From NCBI GenBank assembly GCA_023437485.1, contig JAEZGB010000114.1:1-7158 (forward strand): a stretch of 7,158 nt of DNA, read 5' to 3'. The DNA is from Bacteroidota bacterium. GTDB lineage: Bacteria > Bacteroidota > Bacteroidia > Flavobacteriales > Flavobacteriaceae. Below, piece after piece: positions 1 to 5,701 of the stretch. Position 1 is the stretch's first letter; each line of letters begins with the position of its first letter. Position numbers and translations under genes: made by a program. The notes under the pieces are model-generated. The model was not told where the DNA came from, ran no database searches, and saw only the letters and a program-made list of their open reading frames with translations.

Positions 1-663
1 ATCATTGGGGCGGTTACCCTGGTTATTGGCGCCACCACTGTATTTGCCGATATCCAGGATTCCATCAATACAATCTGGCGGGTCAAGGCCAAACCCAAGC
101 GCGGGTGGCTCAAGGTGATCAAGGACCGTTTGCTCTCATCGTCGCTGATTGTGGGCCTTGGCTTCCTGCTGGTGGTGACACTGGTGGTAAACGGGGCGCT
201 CAAGGCAATGAACGATTACCTGGTGAGGCACTTTCCTGATGTGACCCTGATCCTTTTCACCGTGTTGGATATCATAGTGAGTTTTGCCGTGATTTCAGTT
301 CTTTTTGGCATTATCTTCAAAGTATTGCCCGACGTGAACATCAAATGGAGGGATGTCCGCGCGGGTGCGTTTTTTACGGCATTACTGTTTATGGTCGGTC
401 GATTTTTGATTGGCCTGTATATTGAAACCGCCGGTACTGCATCGGCTTACGGCGCGGCGGGATCCATCATCGTGATCCTGGTATGGGTTTACTATACTGC
501 CGCGATCATGTACCTGGGCGCCGAATTCACCCGGGCCTATGCTGACCATGTCGGGTTACGCATCGAACCTGCCGAATACGCGGTTTATGTTGAGCAAACC
601 GAACGCGAAATGAACAAGAAATCAATCCCTTTGGGAGAAAAAAAAAAGATCAAAATTGACTGA
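1..663 (+). CDS. YihY/BrkB-family inner-membrane protein, 5'-truncated by window edge
   Basis: The frame is open from base 1 to the TGA at 661-663 and gives 220 residues with no N-terminus, so the true start lies upstream. An internal GTG at 115 is not a credible start because the family signature continues in front of it. I see hydrophobic segments at about residues 1-14, 45-66, 84-106, 120-140 and 152-175 of the visible part. The C-terminal core has the conserved tyrosine/glycine stretch YGAAGSIIVILVWVYY (150-165), followed by YLGAEFTRAYA, as in YihY/UPF0761 (formerly called ribonuclease BN, now regarded as membrane proteins of uncertain function). The tail is hydrophilic and ends in a lysine-rich stretch coded by a run of ten A (638-647). 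The gene converges on dnaB with 39 nt between the stops and no clear terminator. Family assignment is firm; the biochemical role is unknown. Confidence 0.88.
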   Translation: MIGAVTLVIGATTVFADIQDSINTIWRVKAKPKRGWLKVIKDRLLSSSLIVGLGFLLVVTLVVNGALKAMNDYLVRHFPDVTLILFTVLDIIVSFAVISVLFGIIFKVLPDVNIKWRDVRAGAFFTALLFMVGRFLIGLYIETAGTASAYGAAGSIIVILVWVYYTAAIMYLGAEFTRAYADHVGLRIEPAEYAVYVEQTEREMNKKSIPLGEKKKIKID

Positions 664-702
664 CTCACTCTCGACTGACGGTGAAGCCCGGCCAAAACTT
701 GC

Positions 703-2244
703 CTAGAACGGCACTTCGTCGTCGTCGCGGTTCAGGTTGCTGCCAAAGGCATCATTGGCCGAAGGCAGGTTTCGGGTCATGAACGGGTGCTCATCGTGGT
801 TCATTTTGGATTCGATATCGCCGTAGCCTCCGCCGTAATCGTCAAGATTGTCAAATTTACCCAGGCTGCCGATGAACTTAAGCCTGATATTTTCAAGTGA
901 TCCGTTACGGTGTTTGGCGATGATGAATTCGGCCTGGCCCTCAGTTGGTGAGTGCTCATCGTCATCCCACTCATCAATTTTATAATATTCGGGACGATAG
1001 ATAAATGATACGATATCGGCATCCTGCTCAATCGCGCCTGATTCACGGAGATCTGAAAGCAATGGCCGCTTGCTTGCCCCGCGGGTTTCGACCGCCCTGG
1101 AAAGCTGCGAGAGCGCGATCACCGGGACGTTGAGCTCCTTGGCCAGGGCTTTGAGGTTTCGGGAAATGGTGGAAATTTCCTGTTCGCGGTTTCCGCCTCC
1201 GCCCTTACCGGTTGATCCGGCCGTCATCAGCTGAAGGTAATCGACAATGATGAGCTTGATCCCGTGTTGCGACGAAAGCCTGCGCGCCTTGGCACGAAGG
1301 TCAAAAATGGACAGCGAGGGCGTATCGTCAATAAACAAGGGTGCCTTTTCCAAATCCTTTACCTTAATGGATAGCTGCTCCCATTCGTGTTTTTCGAGTT
1401 TCCCGGTACGCAGTTTTTCGGATGAAAGCCCCGTTTCGGACGAAATGAGCCTGGTAATGAGCTGTACCGATGACATCTCCAGTGAAAACAGCGCAACGGG
1501 TTGCTTGAAATCAATCGCCACGTTTCGGGCCATTGACAATACGAATGCGGTTTTACCCATACCCGGGCGCGCGGCAATGATAATCAAATCGCTGGGCTGC
1601 CAGCCGGAAGTAATCTTGTCGAGTTTCTCAAAACCGGTCGCAATCCCGCTCAAACCTTCCTTGTTGGCAATTTCCTCGATGCGCTTTTTGGCCTGGATCA
1701 CAAGGCTTTGCGCGGTTTCGGAAGAACGTTTTATATTGCCCTGGGTGACTTCGTAAAGTTTGGATTCGGCCTTGTCAAGCAGGTCAAAAACATCAGTGGT
1801 TTCGTCGTAAGATTCTTCGATAATCTCCGATGAAATTTTGATCAGGCTTCGCTGGATATACTTTTGCAGGATGATGCGCGAGTGAAATTCAATATGCGCC
1901 GATGACGAGATCTTTTGCGTGAGCTGGATCAGGTAAAAATCACCGCCGGCAAGGTCCAGTTTGCCCATTTTTTTTAACTGTGCCGAAACGGTGAGCAAAT
2001 CCACCGGCTGCGAATCAGTAAAAAGCTGGAAGATCGCCTCAAAAATATGTTTGTGGGAATCCTTGTAAAAAGCGTCGGGCTGCAATATGTCAATGACCTC
2101 GTCAACCCCTTTTTTATCAATCATCATTGCGCCCAAAACCGCCTCTTCTAGTTCCACCACCTGTGGCGGCAACTTGCCTTTTTCCAGGTTAATGATGGTG
2201 GTCTTGTCGACTTTGACGGGATTGATGTGCCTGAACTGTTCCAT
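703..2244 (-). CDS. dnaB: Replicative DNA helicase DnaB
   Basis: This is the hexameric 5'-3' helicase that unwinds DNA at the replication fork and works with DnaG primase. The 513 residues cover an N-terminal DnaB domain (about 26-125), a helical linker (about 130-190) and a RecA-like motor (about 195-465). Visible motor motifs are Walker A ARPGMGKT (225-232), the catalytic-glutamate region FSLEMSS (253-259), Walker B LIIVDYLQL (331-339), ALSQLSR (377-383), RESGAIEQDAD (400-410) and KHRNG (444-448). No intein interrupts it. After about residue 470 comes a Gly/Asn/Asp-rich tail ending RDDDEVPF, which resembles the acidic tip of SSB. The ATG at 2244 fits the usual N-terminus; no Shine-Dalgarno is visible, as is common in Bacteroidota. 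The gene is probably transcribed separately from accA, because a terminator lies between them. Confidence 0.97.
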   Translation of the reverse strand: MEQFRHINPVKVDKTTIINLEKGKLPPQVVELEEAVLGAMMIDKKGVDEVIDILQPDAFYKDSHKHIFEAIFQLFTDSQPVDLLTVSAQLKKMGKLDLAGGDFYLIQLTQKISSSAHIEFHSRIILQKYIQRSLIKISSEIIEESYDETTDVFDLLDKAESKLYEVTQGNIKRSSETAQSLVIQAKKRIEEIANKEGLSGIATGFEKLDKITSGWQPSDLIIIAARPGMGKTAFVLSMARNVAIDFKQPVALFSLEMSSVQLITRLISSETGLSSEKLRTGKLEKHEWEQLSIKVKDLEKAPLFIDDTPSLSIFDLRAKARRLSSQHGIKLIIVDYLQLMTAGSTGKGGGGNREQEISTISRNLKALAKELNVPVIALSQLSRAVETRGASKRPLLSDLRESGAIEQDADIVSFIYRPEYYKIDEWDDDEHSPTEGQAEFIIAKHRNGSLENIRLKFIGSLGKFDNLDDYGGGYGDIESKMNHDEHPFMTRNLPSANDAFGSNLNRDDDEVPF

Positions 2245-2304
2245 AAGGCGAAAGTAGTTTTTTTTGGGCTGCCGTGTCTTGAGAGTTATGCAACGCCGAC
2301 TGTT

Positions 2305-2335
2305 GAAAAATAGTGCTTTGGTGTTGATAAGCCAA
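2305..2335 (-). promoter_or_regulatory. Possible dnaB promoter (Bacteroidota type)
   Basis: On the minus strand a TTG (2333-2335) is followed after 20 nt by TATTTTTC (2305-2312), one base off the -7 consensus TAnnTTTG. The spacing suits a Bacteroidota -33/-7 pair and would give a leader of roughly 55 nt. The TTG lies inside the T-rich end of the accA terminator. A second near match, TACTTTCG just before the ATG, has no TTG at a suitable distance. The assignment is tentative. Confidence 0.33.
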
Positions 2336-2365
2336 AAAAAATCCGAAACCGCTGGGCTTCGGATT
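2334..2365 (-). terminator. Rho-independent terminator after accA
   Basis: Read on the minus strand 20 nt after the accA stop, AATCCGAA (2358-2365) pairs perfectly with TTCGGATT (2340-2347) around a 10-nt loop, and a run of T follows (2334-2341). On the plus strand no T run follows the stem, so it is directional and belongs to accA. It explains why dnaB should need its own promoter. Confidence 0.85.
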
Positions 2366-2385
2366 CAATATGATATTGTAAGATT

Positions 2386-3339
2386 TTACTCCTTGAACTC
2401 GCCCATTCGGCTGTATTTGTCCATTCTTTGGGCCACGAGGTCATCTGTTGATAAGTCCTTTAACTCATTGAATGCCTTGATGATATATTCACCCGTGGTC
2501 TTGAAGGTGGTTTCGCGGTCATAATGCGCGCCGCCAAGCGGTTCAGGAACCACATCATCTACAAGGTTTTGCTTTTTCATGTCTTCCGACGTCAGTTTGA
2601 GCGCCTCGGCTGCCTGCTCCTTGTAATCCCAGGATTTCCACAGGATCGAAGAACAGGATTCGGGCGAAATCACTGAATACCAGGTGTTTTCCAACATGTA
2701 AACGCGGTCGCCCACTCCAATTCCCAAAGCGCCGCCCGAGGCACCTTCGCCTACGATTACAGCAATGATGGGAACCTTGAGGCGGATCATTTCAAGGATG
2801 TTGCGCGCTATGGCCTCGCCCTGGCCGCGTTCTTCGGCTTCAAGGCCGGGAAATGCACCCGGAGTATCAATAAACGAAACAACCGGAATCCCAAACTTTT
2901 CGGCCATCTTCATGAGCCTGAGCGCTTTGCGGTAACCTTCGGGATTCGCCATCCCGAAATTCCGGTATTGCCTTGTTTTGGTATTGTATCCTTTTTGCTG
3001 GCCGATGATCATGAACGACTGCCCGCCAATTTTGCCAAGCCCGCCAATCATGGCTTTGTCGTCCTTGAAATTCCTGTCGCCAAACAACTCCAGAAAAGTA
3101 TCGCCGCACAAAGCCCTGACATAGTCCATCGTATAAGGCCGGTTTGGGTGCCGCGACAGCTGGACACGTTGCCAAGCCGTCAGGTTTTTATATATCTTTT
3201 TCTTGGTTTCCTCAAGCTTTTTCTCGATTTGCCGGCAGGTGTTGGACACGTCAACATTGGATTCCTGTCCAATGACCTGGCATTTGTCAAGCTGGTCTTC
3301 CAGTTCCTTGATAGGAAGTTCAAAATCTAAATATTCCAT
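2386..3339 (-). CDS. accA: Acetyl-CoA carboxylase carboxyltransferase subunit alpha
   Basis: AccA pairs with AccD to move the carboxyl group from biotin-BCCP to acetyl-CoA, giving malonyl-CoA, the committed step of fatty-acid synthesis in the cytoplasm. The product is 317 residues, close to the 319 of E. coli AccA. An N-terminal helical region (about 1-60) leads into LSRHPNRPYT (61-70), then the crotonase-like carboxyltransferase core with DTPGAFPG (158-165), the glycine-rich GEGASGGALGIG (198-209), expected to hold oxyanion-forming backbone, and ISPESCSSILWK (224-235). The frame stays open to an ATG at 3408, but I chose the ATG at 3339 (MEYLDFELP) because it matches the family N-terminus and because a good promoter lies between the two. 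The gene is followed by a terminator and so is probably a single-gene unit. AccD is not in this window. Confidence 0.97.
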   Translation of the reverse strand: MEYLDFELPIKELEDQLDKCQVIGQESNVDVSNTCRQIEKKLEETKKKIYKNLTAWQRVQLSRHPNRPYTMDYVRALCGDTFLELFGDRNFKDDKAMIGGLGKIGGQSFMIIGQQKGYNTKTRQYRNFGMANPEGYRKALRLMKMAEKFGIPVVSFIDTPGAFPGLEAEERGQGEAIARNILEMIRLKVPIIAVIVGEGASGGALGIGVGDRVYMLENTWYSVISPESCSSILWKSWDYKEQAAEALKLTSEDMKKQNLVDDVVPEPLGGAHYDRETTFKTTGEYIIKAFNELKDLSTDDLVAQRMDKYSRMGEFKE

Positions 3340-3360
3340 AGGTCGGTTTAATTCGAAATG

Positions 3361-3392
3361 CAAAGATAGGGGAATGGATTTGAAGAATTCAA
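3361..3392 (-). promoter_or_regulatory. accA promoter, Bacteroidota -33/-7 type
   Basis: On the minus strand TTG (3390-3392) is followed after 21 nt by TATCTTTG (3361-3368), an exact match to the -7 element TAnnTTTG. The element ends 21 nt before the accA ATG, leaving a short leader. It lies inside the longer reading frame that starts at 3408, which argues against that upstream start. An octamer repeat array begins six bases upstream of the -33 element. Confidence 0.72.
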
Positions 3393-3398
3393 GTCTCG

Positions 3399-3446
3399 AA
3401 TTACCCAATTAGCAAATTAGCGACTTAACGAATTAGCGAATGTATA
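3399..3446 (+). repeat. Degenerate octamer array upstream of accA
   Basis: Six 8-bp units sit head to tail with no gaps. Unit 2 (3407-3414) is AATTAGCA; units 3 and 5 (3415-3422 and 3431-3438) are AATTAGCG; unit 1 is AATTACCC; unit 4 is a degenerate form (ACTTAACG); unit 6 begins AATG. The array faces the one at 3513-3552 in inverted orientation across about 66 bp that include a short hairpin (3446-3459, AAGGA/TCCTT). It ends just upstream of the accA -33 element. Function unknown. Confidence 0.75.
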
Positions 3447-3512
3447 AGGAATACTCCTTGAGCATGTCCGAAATGATTACATTCTATGACCGGATTGACG
3501 TCGATGAAACAA

Positions 3513-3552
3513 TATCAATTCGCTAATTGGCTAATTGGCACATTCGCTAATT
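3513..3552 (-). repeat. Five-unit octamer array at the 3' end of the EamA gene
   Basis: On the minus strand five contiguous 8-bp units all start with AAT: units 1 and 4 are AATTAGCG, unit 2 is AATGTGCC, unit 3 is AATTAGCC and unit 5 is AATTGATA. Unit 1 (3545-3552) codes the last Asn codon and the TAG stop of the EamA gene. Together with the inverted array at 3399-3446 it could form a long imperfect hairpin after that gene. No typical terminator is present here. Confidence 0.8.
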
Positions 3553-4425
3553 GGCTTTCCTTGTCTTCAAATACCCGTTCAGCACCACCGTTACCAAAAT
3601 CACGGCGGCGCCAATGTAAAAAGCGGTGCTCATACGCTCTGATTCCCCCAGGATGAAATAGGCCATCAGGATCCCATATACCGGTTCCAGGTTGGTGGTG
3701 AGCATGACCGTGTAAGGAGTAAGCCTTTTCATGACGCCCACCGCGGCCGTGAAAGCGTAGGCCGTGCAAACCGACGAAAGCAACAGGAGCAGCCACCAGT
3801 CATTGGCCGAAAGCTCAAAGAATTCCGGTGTGAACCGCTTGTCAAACGCAAGGTAAACCGTAACCAGCAACAGCCCCGCGGCAAATTCATAGATGGTGAT
3901 TACAGTGGAATCGTGCCGCTGGATGAGTTTTCCGTTGGCAAGGGTAAAAAAAACGCCCATCAGCACCGAGAAAAGAGCCGCCAGCGCACCGTTGATGTAC
4001 CGCACCTCAACCTGCATGATCACGGCCAGGCCCGCAACAATGATAAGCCCGAACAAAACCTCGTACCAAAGCATCCTGCGTTTGTAAAAAATGGGTTCAA
4101 GCACAGAGGCAAAAAAAGCCCCGGCCGAGAATATCGCCAATGTCACCGATACGTTCGAGATGTCAATCGCCAAAAAGAAAAAGATCCAGTGCACCGCGAT
4201 AAGCATTCCCACAAGCACCAGTTTTCCCACGTCTTTCCAGGGAAGGTCCAAGGGCTTTTTTGCCAGCGCCGCATACCCCATCAGGAAAATAAGGGCCAGC
4301 AGCATCCGGTACCACACCAGCGACGCGTCGGGGATGGTGATCAGGTCACCCAGCACAGCCGTGAAGCCCCAGATAAAAACAATCAAATGGAGGTTCAGGT
4401 AACTTTTAAGATTACCGCTTGGCAT
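3547..4425 (-). CDS. EamA/DMT-family transporter
   Basis: This is a 292-residue integral membrane protein of the drug/metabolite transporter superfamily, probably an exporter or permease of a small metabolite in the inner membrane; the substrate cannot be told from sequence. I count about ten hydrophobic segments (near 11-27, 35-54, 67-87, 92-111, 118-137, 145-163, 173-193, 208-230, 237-260 and 267-285). The two EamA halves are seen in the matching LEPIF (109-113) and LEPVY (246-250), each in the fourth helix of its repeat. The C-terminus is basic (LKTRKAN). The frame opens at an ATG at 4464, but I prefer the ATG at 4425 (MPSGNLKSYL): the extra 13 residues look unlike the family and would lie deep inside the previous gene. 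From 4425 it overlaps the lptG-like gene by 14 nt in another frame, which suggests translational coupling. Its stop codon is part of an octamer array. Confidence 0.9.
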   Translation of the reverse strand: MPSGNLKSYLNLHLIVFIWGFTAVLGDLITIPDASLVWYRMLLALIFLMGYAALAKKPLDLPWKDVGKLVLVGMLIAVHWIFFFLAIDISNVSVTLAIFSAGAFFASVLEPIFYKRRMLWYEVLFGLIIVAGLAVIMQVEVRYINGALAALFSVLMGVFFTLANGKLIQRHDSTVITIYEFAAGLLLVTVYLAFDKRFTPEFFELSANDWWLLLLLSSVCTAYAFTAAVGVMKRLTPYTVMLTTNLEPVYGILMAYFILGESERMSTAFYIGAAVILVTVVLNGYLKTRKAN

Positions 4426-5488
4426 TTCGCAATAGATAAATGGCCAGGATACCGAAAACCACATTGGGGATCCACACCGCTATGATTGGCGGGAATGAAG
4501 ACTTTTCGGCCAATGTCCCGAAAATTTTGTCGAAGAAGATAAACGAGAAGGCCAGCAGGATTCCGATGGCAAGATTCATCCCCATTCCGCCGCGCCGTTT
4601 CATTGACGATACTGCCACCGCGATGATGGTAAGGATGAAGGCCGAAACCGGAATGCTGTACTTTTTGTACAGTACAACCAGGTAAACATTGATGTTGGCA
4701 TTGCCGCGGCTTTTTTCCTTGGCGATGAATTTGTTGAGTTCTCCCAGGGTAAGGGTCTCGGCCACATAGACCACCGGGGTCAAATCTTCCAGGTCGAACT
4801 TAAAAATAGTATCCTGCCGCGGCCCCTGGACAATTTTATCGCCCAGATCGCCCACCTTGCGTTTGGTGAAATTGAACATGGTGTAGCTGCTGTCCTTGGG
4901 ATTCCATTTTAGCCTTCCGGCCGTGATTTTGTAATCCAGTTGTTCACCTTTGAACCGCTCATAAGTGAAGTTGAACGCTACCTTGGTTCCCTGGTTAAAG
5001 TTTTGCACGTAAATGAATTCATTGGGGCTAATCTGCCTGAAAACATTGGAATTGTCACGGTCTTCCTTGCTTTTGTTCAAATACCGGTACCTGAAACTGT
5101 TAAAGCCTTCACTGGCTTTGGGGACAACAAAAATTCCCATCACCAGCGCGAAAATCGAAACAACGGTGGCACCCATCAGATACGGCCGCAAAAACCGCGT
5201 AAACGAAATCCCCGAACTCAGGATCGCGATGATTTCAGTGTTGTTGGCCAGTTTTGACGTAAACCAGATAACCGATAAAAACAGGAATATCGGGAACAAC
5301 AGATTGGCAAAATAAATGGTAAAGTCCAGGTAATACTGCGCGATCTCCAAAAACGGGACCTTGTTCTCCAGCATCCGGTTCACCTTTTCCGAAACATCGA
5401 TCACGATCCCGATCGGGATAAACATCAAAAGCATCACCGCGAAAGTCGCGAGATAGCGTTTGAGAATGTATTTGTCGATTATTTTCAA
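4412..5488 (-). CDS. lptG: LptF/LptG-family lipopolysaccharide export permease (LptG-like), TTG start
   Basis: LptF and LptG form the membrane part of the LptB2FG ABC transporter, which extracts lipopolysaccharide from the inner membrane and feeds it to LptC/LptA. The product is 358 residues (E. coli LptG 360). It has the family layout: three helices (about 14-33, 57-77 and 103-123), a periplasmic beta-jellyroll (about 125-262) and three more helices (about 268-295, 302-322 and 334-354). The end, FFDKIFG then SFPPIIAVWIPNVVFG, resembles E. coli LptG more than LptF, so the symbol is an inference. The start codon is TTG at 5488 followed by KIIDKYILKRYL, matching the usual MKI..RYILKRYL start; an in-frame TAA lies 33 nt upstream and no ATG occurs between. 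The next Met (19) is inside the first helix. It probably shares a transcript with the overlapping EamA gene. No clear promoter was found in the 211-nt gap after tgt. Confidence 0.9.
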   Translation of the reverse strand: MKIIDKYILKRYLATFAVMLLMFIPIGIVIDVSEKVNRMLENKVPFLEIAQYYLDFTIYFANLLFPIFLFLSVIWFTSKLANNTEIIAILSSGISFTRFLRPYLMGATVVSIFALVMGIFVVPKASEGFNSFRYRYLNKSKEDRDNSNVFRQISPNEFIYVQNFNQGTKVAFNFTYERFKGEQLDYKITAGRLKWNPKDSSYTMFNFTKRKVGDLGDKIVQGPRQDTIFKFDLEDLTPVVYVAETLTLGELNKFIAKEKSRGNANINVYLVVLYKKYSIPVSAFILTIIAVAVSSMKRRGGMGMNLAIGILLAFSFIFFDKIFGTLAEKSSFPPIIAVWIPNVVFGILAIYLLRNAKR

Positions 5489-5494
5489 AGGATA

Positions 5495-5518
5495 GATTTG
5501 ACGATTTGAAAATTTAGC
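5495..5518 (+). repeat. Three octamer units leading into repeat copy A
   Basis: On the plus strand GATTTGAC (5495-5502), GATTTGAA (5503-5510) and AATTTAGC (5511-5518) run head to tail into the 40-bp repeat. The related lead-in before copy B (minus strand, 6963-6996) has AATTTGAA units and then AGTTTAGC at the same distance from the core, so the octamers and the GC-rich core appear to form one composite element. Confidence 0.65.
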
Positions 5519-5552
5519 TTACGCTCCGTTCGCCTTGCAGGCTCGGGTGAAG
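5513..5552 (+). repeat. 40-bp repeat, copy A (inverted partner of 6929-6968)
   Basis: Forty bases beginning TTTAGCTTACGC and ending GCTCGGGTGAAG are an exact reverse complement of 6929-6968, compared base by base. It lies between tgt and the lptG-like gene, inside an otherwise AT-rich spacer, so its GC-rich core stands out. Both ends carry GATTTGAAAAT (5503-5513 and 5552-5562), which looks like a target duplication or two units of the octamer lattice. No reading frame or transposase is attached. Confidence 0.92.
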
Positions 5553-5603
5553 ATTTGAAAATTACCATTTAATCGGCATTGTGATTTGAAAATTAAACTT
5601 GCC

Positions 5604-5658
5604 AGTCAAAATTCAGATTTTATTTTTTTAATTTGAACGGTTTAGCAAAATTTTGACT
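5604..5658. repeat. 10-bp inverted repeat in the tgt-lptG spacer
   Basis: AGTCAAAATT (5604-5613) and AATTTTGACT (5649-5658) are perfect reverse complements 35 nt apart. The loop is AT-rich with a T7 run on the plus strand, but the minus-strand transcript has no T run after the stem, so it is not a standard terminator for tgt. It sits at the centre of a larger symmetric arrangement: three ATTTGAAAAT copies (5504, 5553, 5584) on one side and three ATTTTCAAAT copies (5667, 5675, 5691) on the other. Confidence 0.6.
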
Positions 5659-5661
5659 TGT

Positions 5662-5701
5662 CCTCCATTTTCAAATTTTCAAATTGGCTCATTTTCAAAT
5701 T
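5662..5701 (-). repeat. Five-unit octamer array at the 3' end of tgt
   Basis: On the minus strand five contiguous units all start with AAT: units 1, 3 and 4 are AATTTGAA, unit 2 is AATGAGCC and unit 5 is AATGGAGG. The first unit begins with the two A of the tgt TAA stop. The order of unit types parallels the array at 3513-3552, where unit 2 is AATGTGCC, although the main unit differs. Confidence 0.8.

Noticed and set aside
638..648. Run of ten A ending in the -1 slippery heptamer A AAA AAG near the end of the YihY-type gene
   Set aside because: A -1 shift would only replace the last few residues and stop at 657-659. No downstream pseudoknot or long alternative frame is seen, so programmed frameshifting is unlikely.
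658..679. GACTGAC direct repeat around the YihY-type gene stop
   Set aside because: Two 7-bp copies with no hairpin and no T tract; too short to interpret and not a terminator.
1247..1756. Plus-strand open frame opposite dnaB
   Set aside because: It lies wholly antisense to the conserved motor domain of dnaB; the openness follows from dnaB codon use.
3340..3408. N-terminal extension of accA to the ATG at 3408
   Set aside because: The extension contains the accA -33/-7 promoter and does not match the family N-terminus, which starts at MEYLDFELP.
3399..3552. CRISPR array
   Set aside because: Units are 8 bp, contiguous and inverted between the two blocks; there are no 25-40 bp repeats with unique spacers and no cas genes.
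4426..4464. N-terminal extension of the EamA transporter to the ATG at 4464
   Set aside because: It would overlap the lptG-like gene by 53 nt, and the added residues do not look like the family; MPSGNLKSYL does.
3913..4485. Long plus-strand open frame opposite the EamA gene
   Set aside because: It is antisense to a clear membrane-protein gene, its translation is rich in His, Gln, Lys and Pro with no domain, and it has no promoter or start context.
4656..4672. Perfect hairpin CTGTAC-TTTTT-GTACAG inside the lptG-like gene
   Set aside because: It is explained by the codons for the LYKKYS stretch at a helix edge and has no regulatory context.
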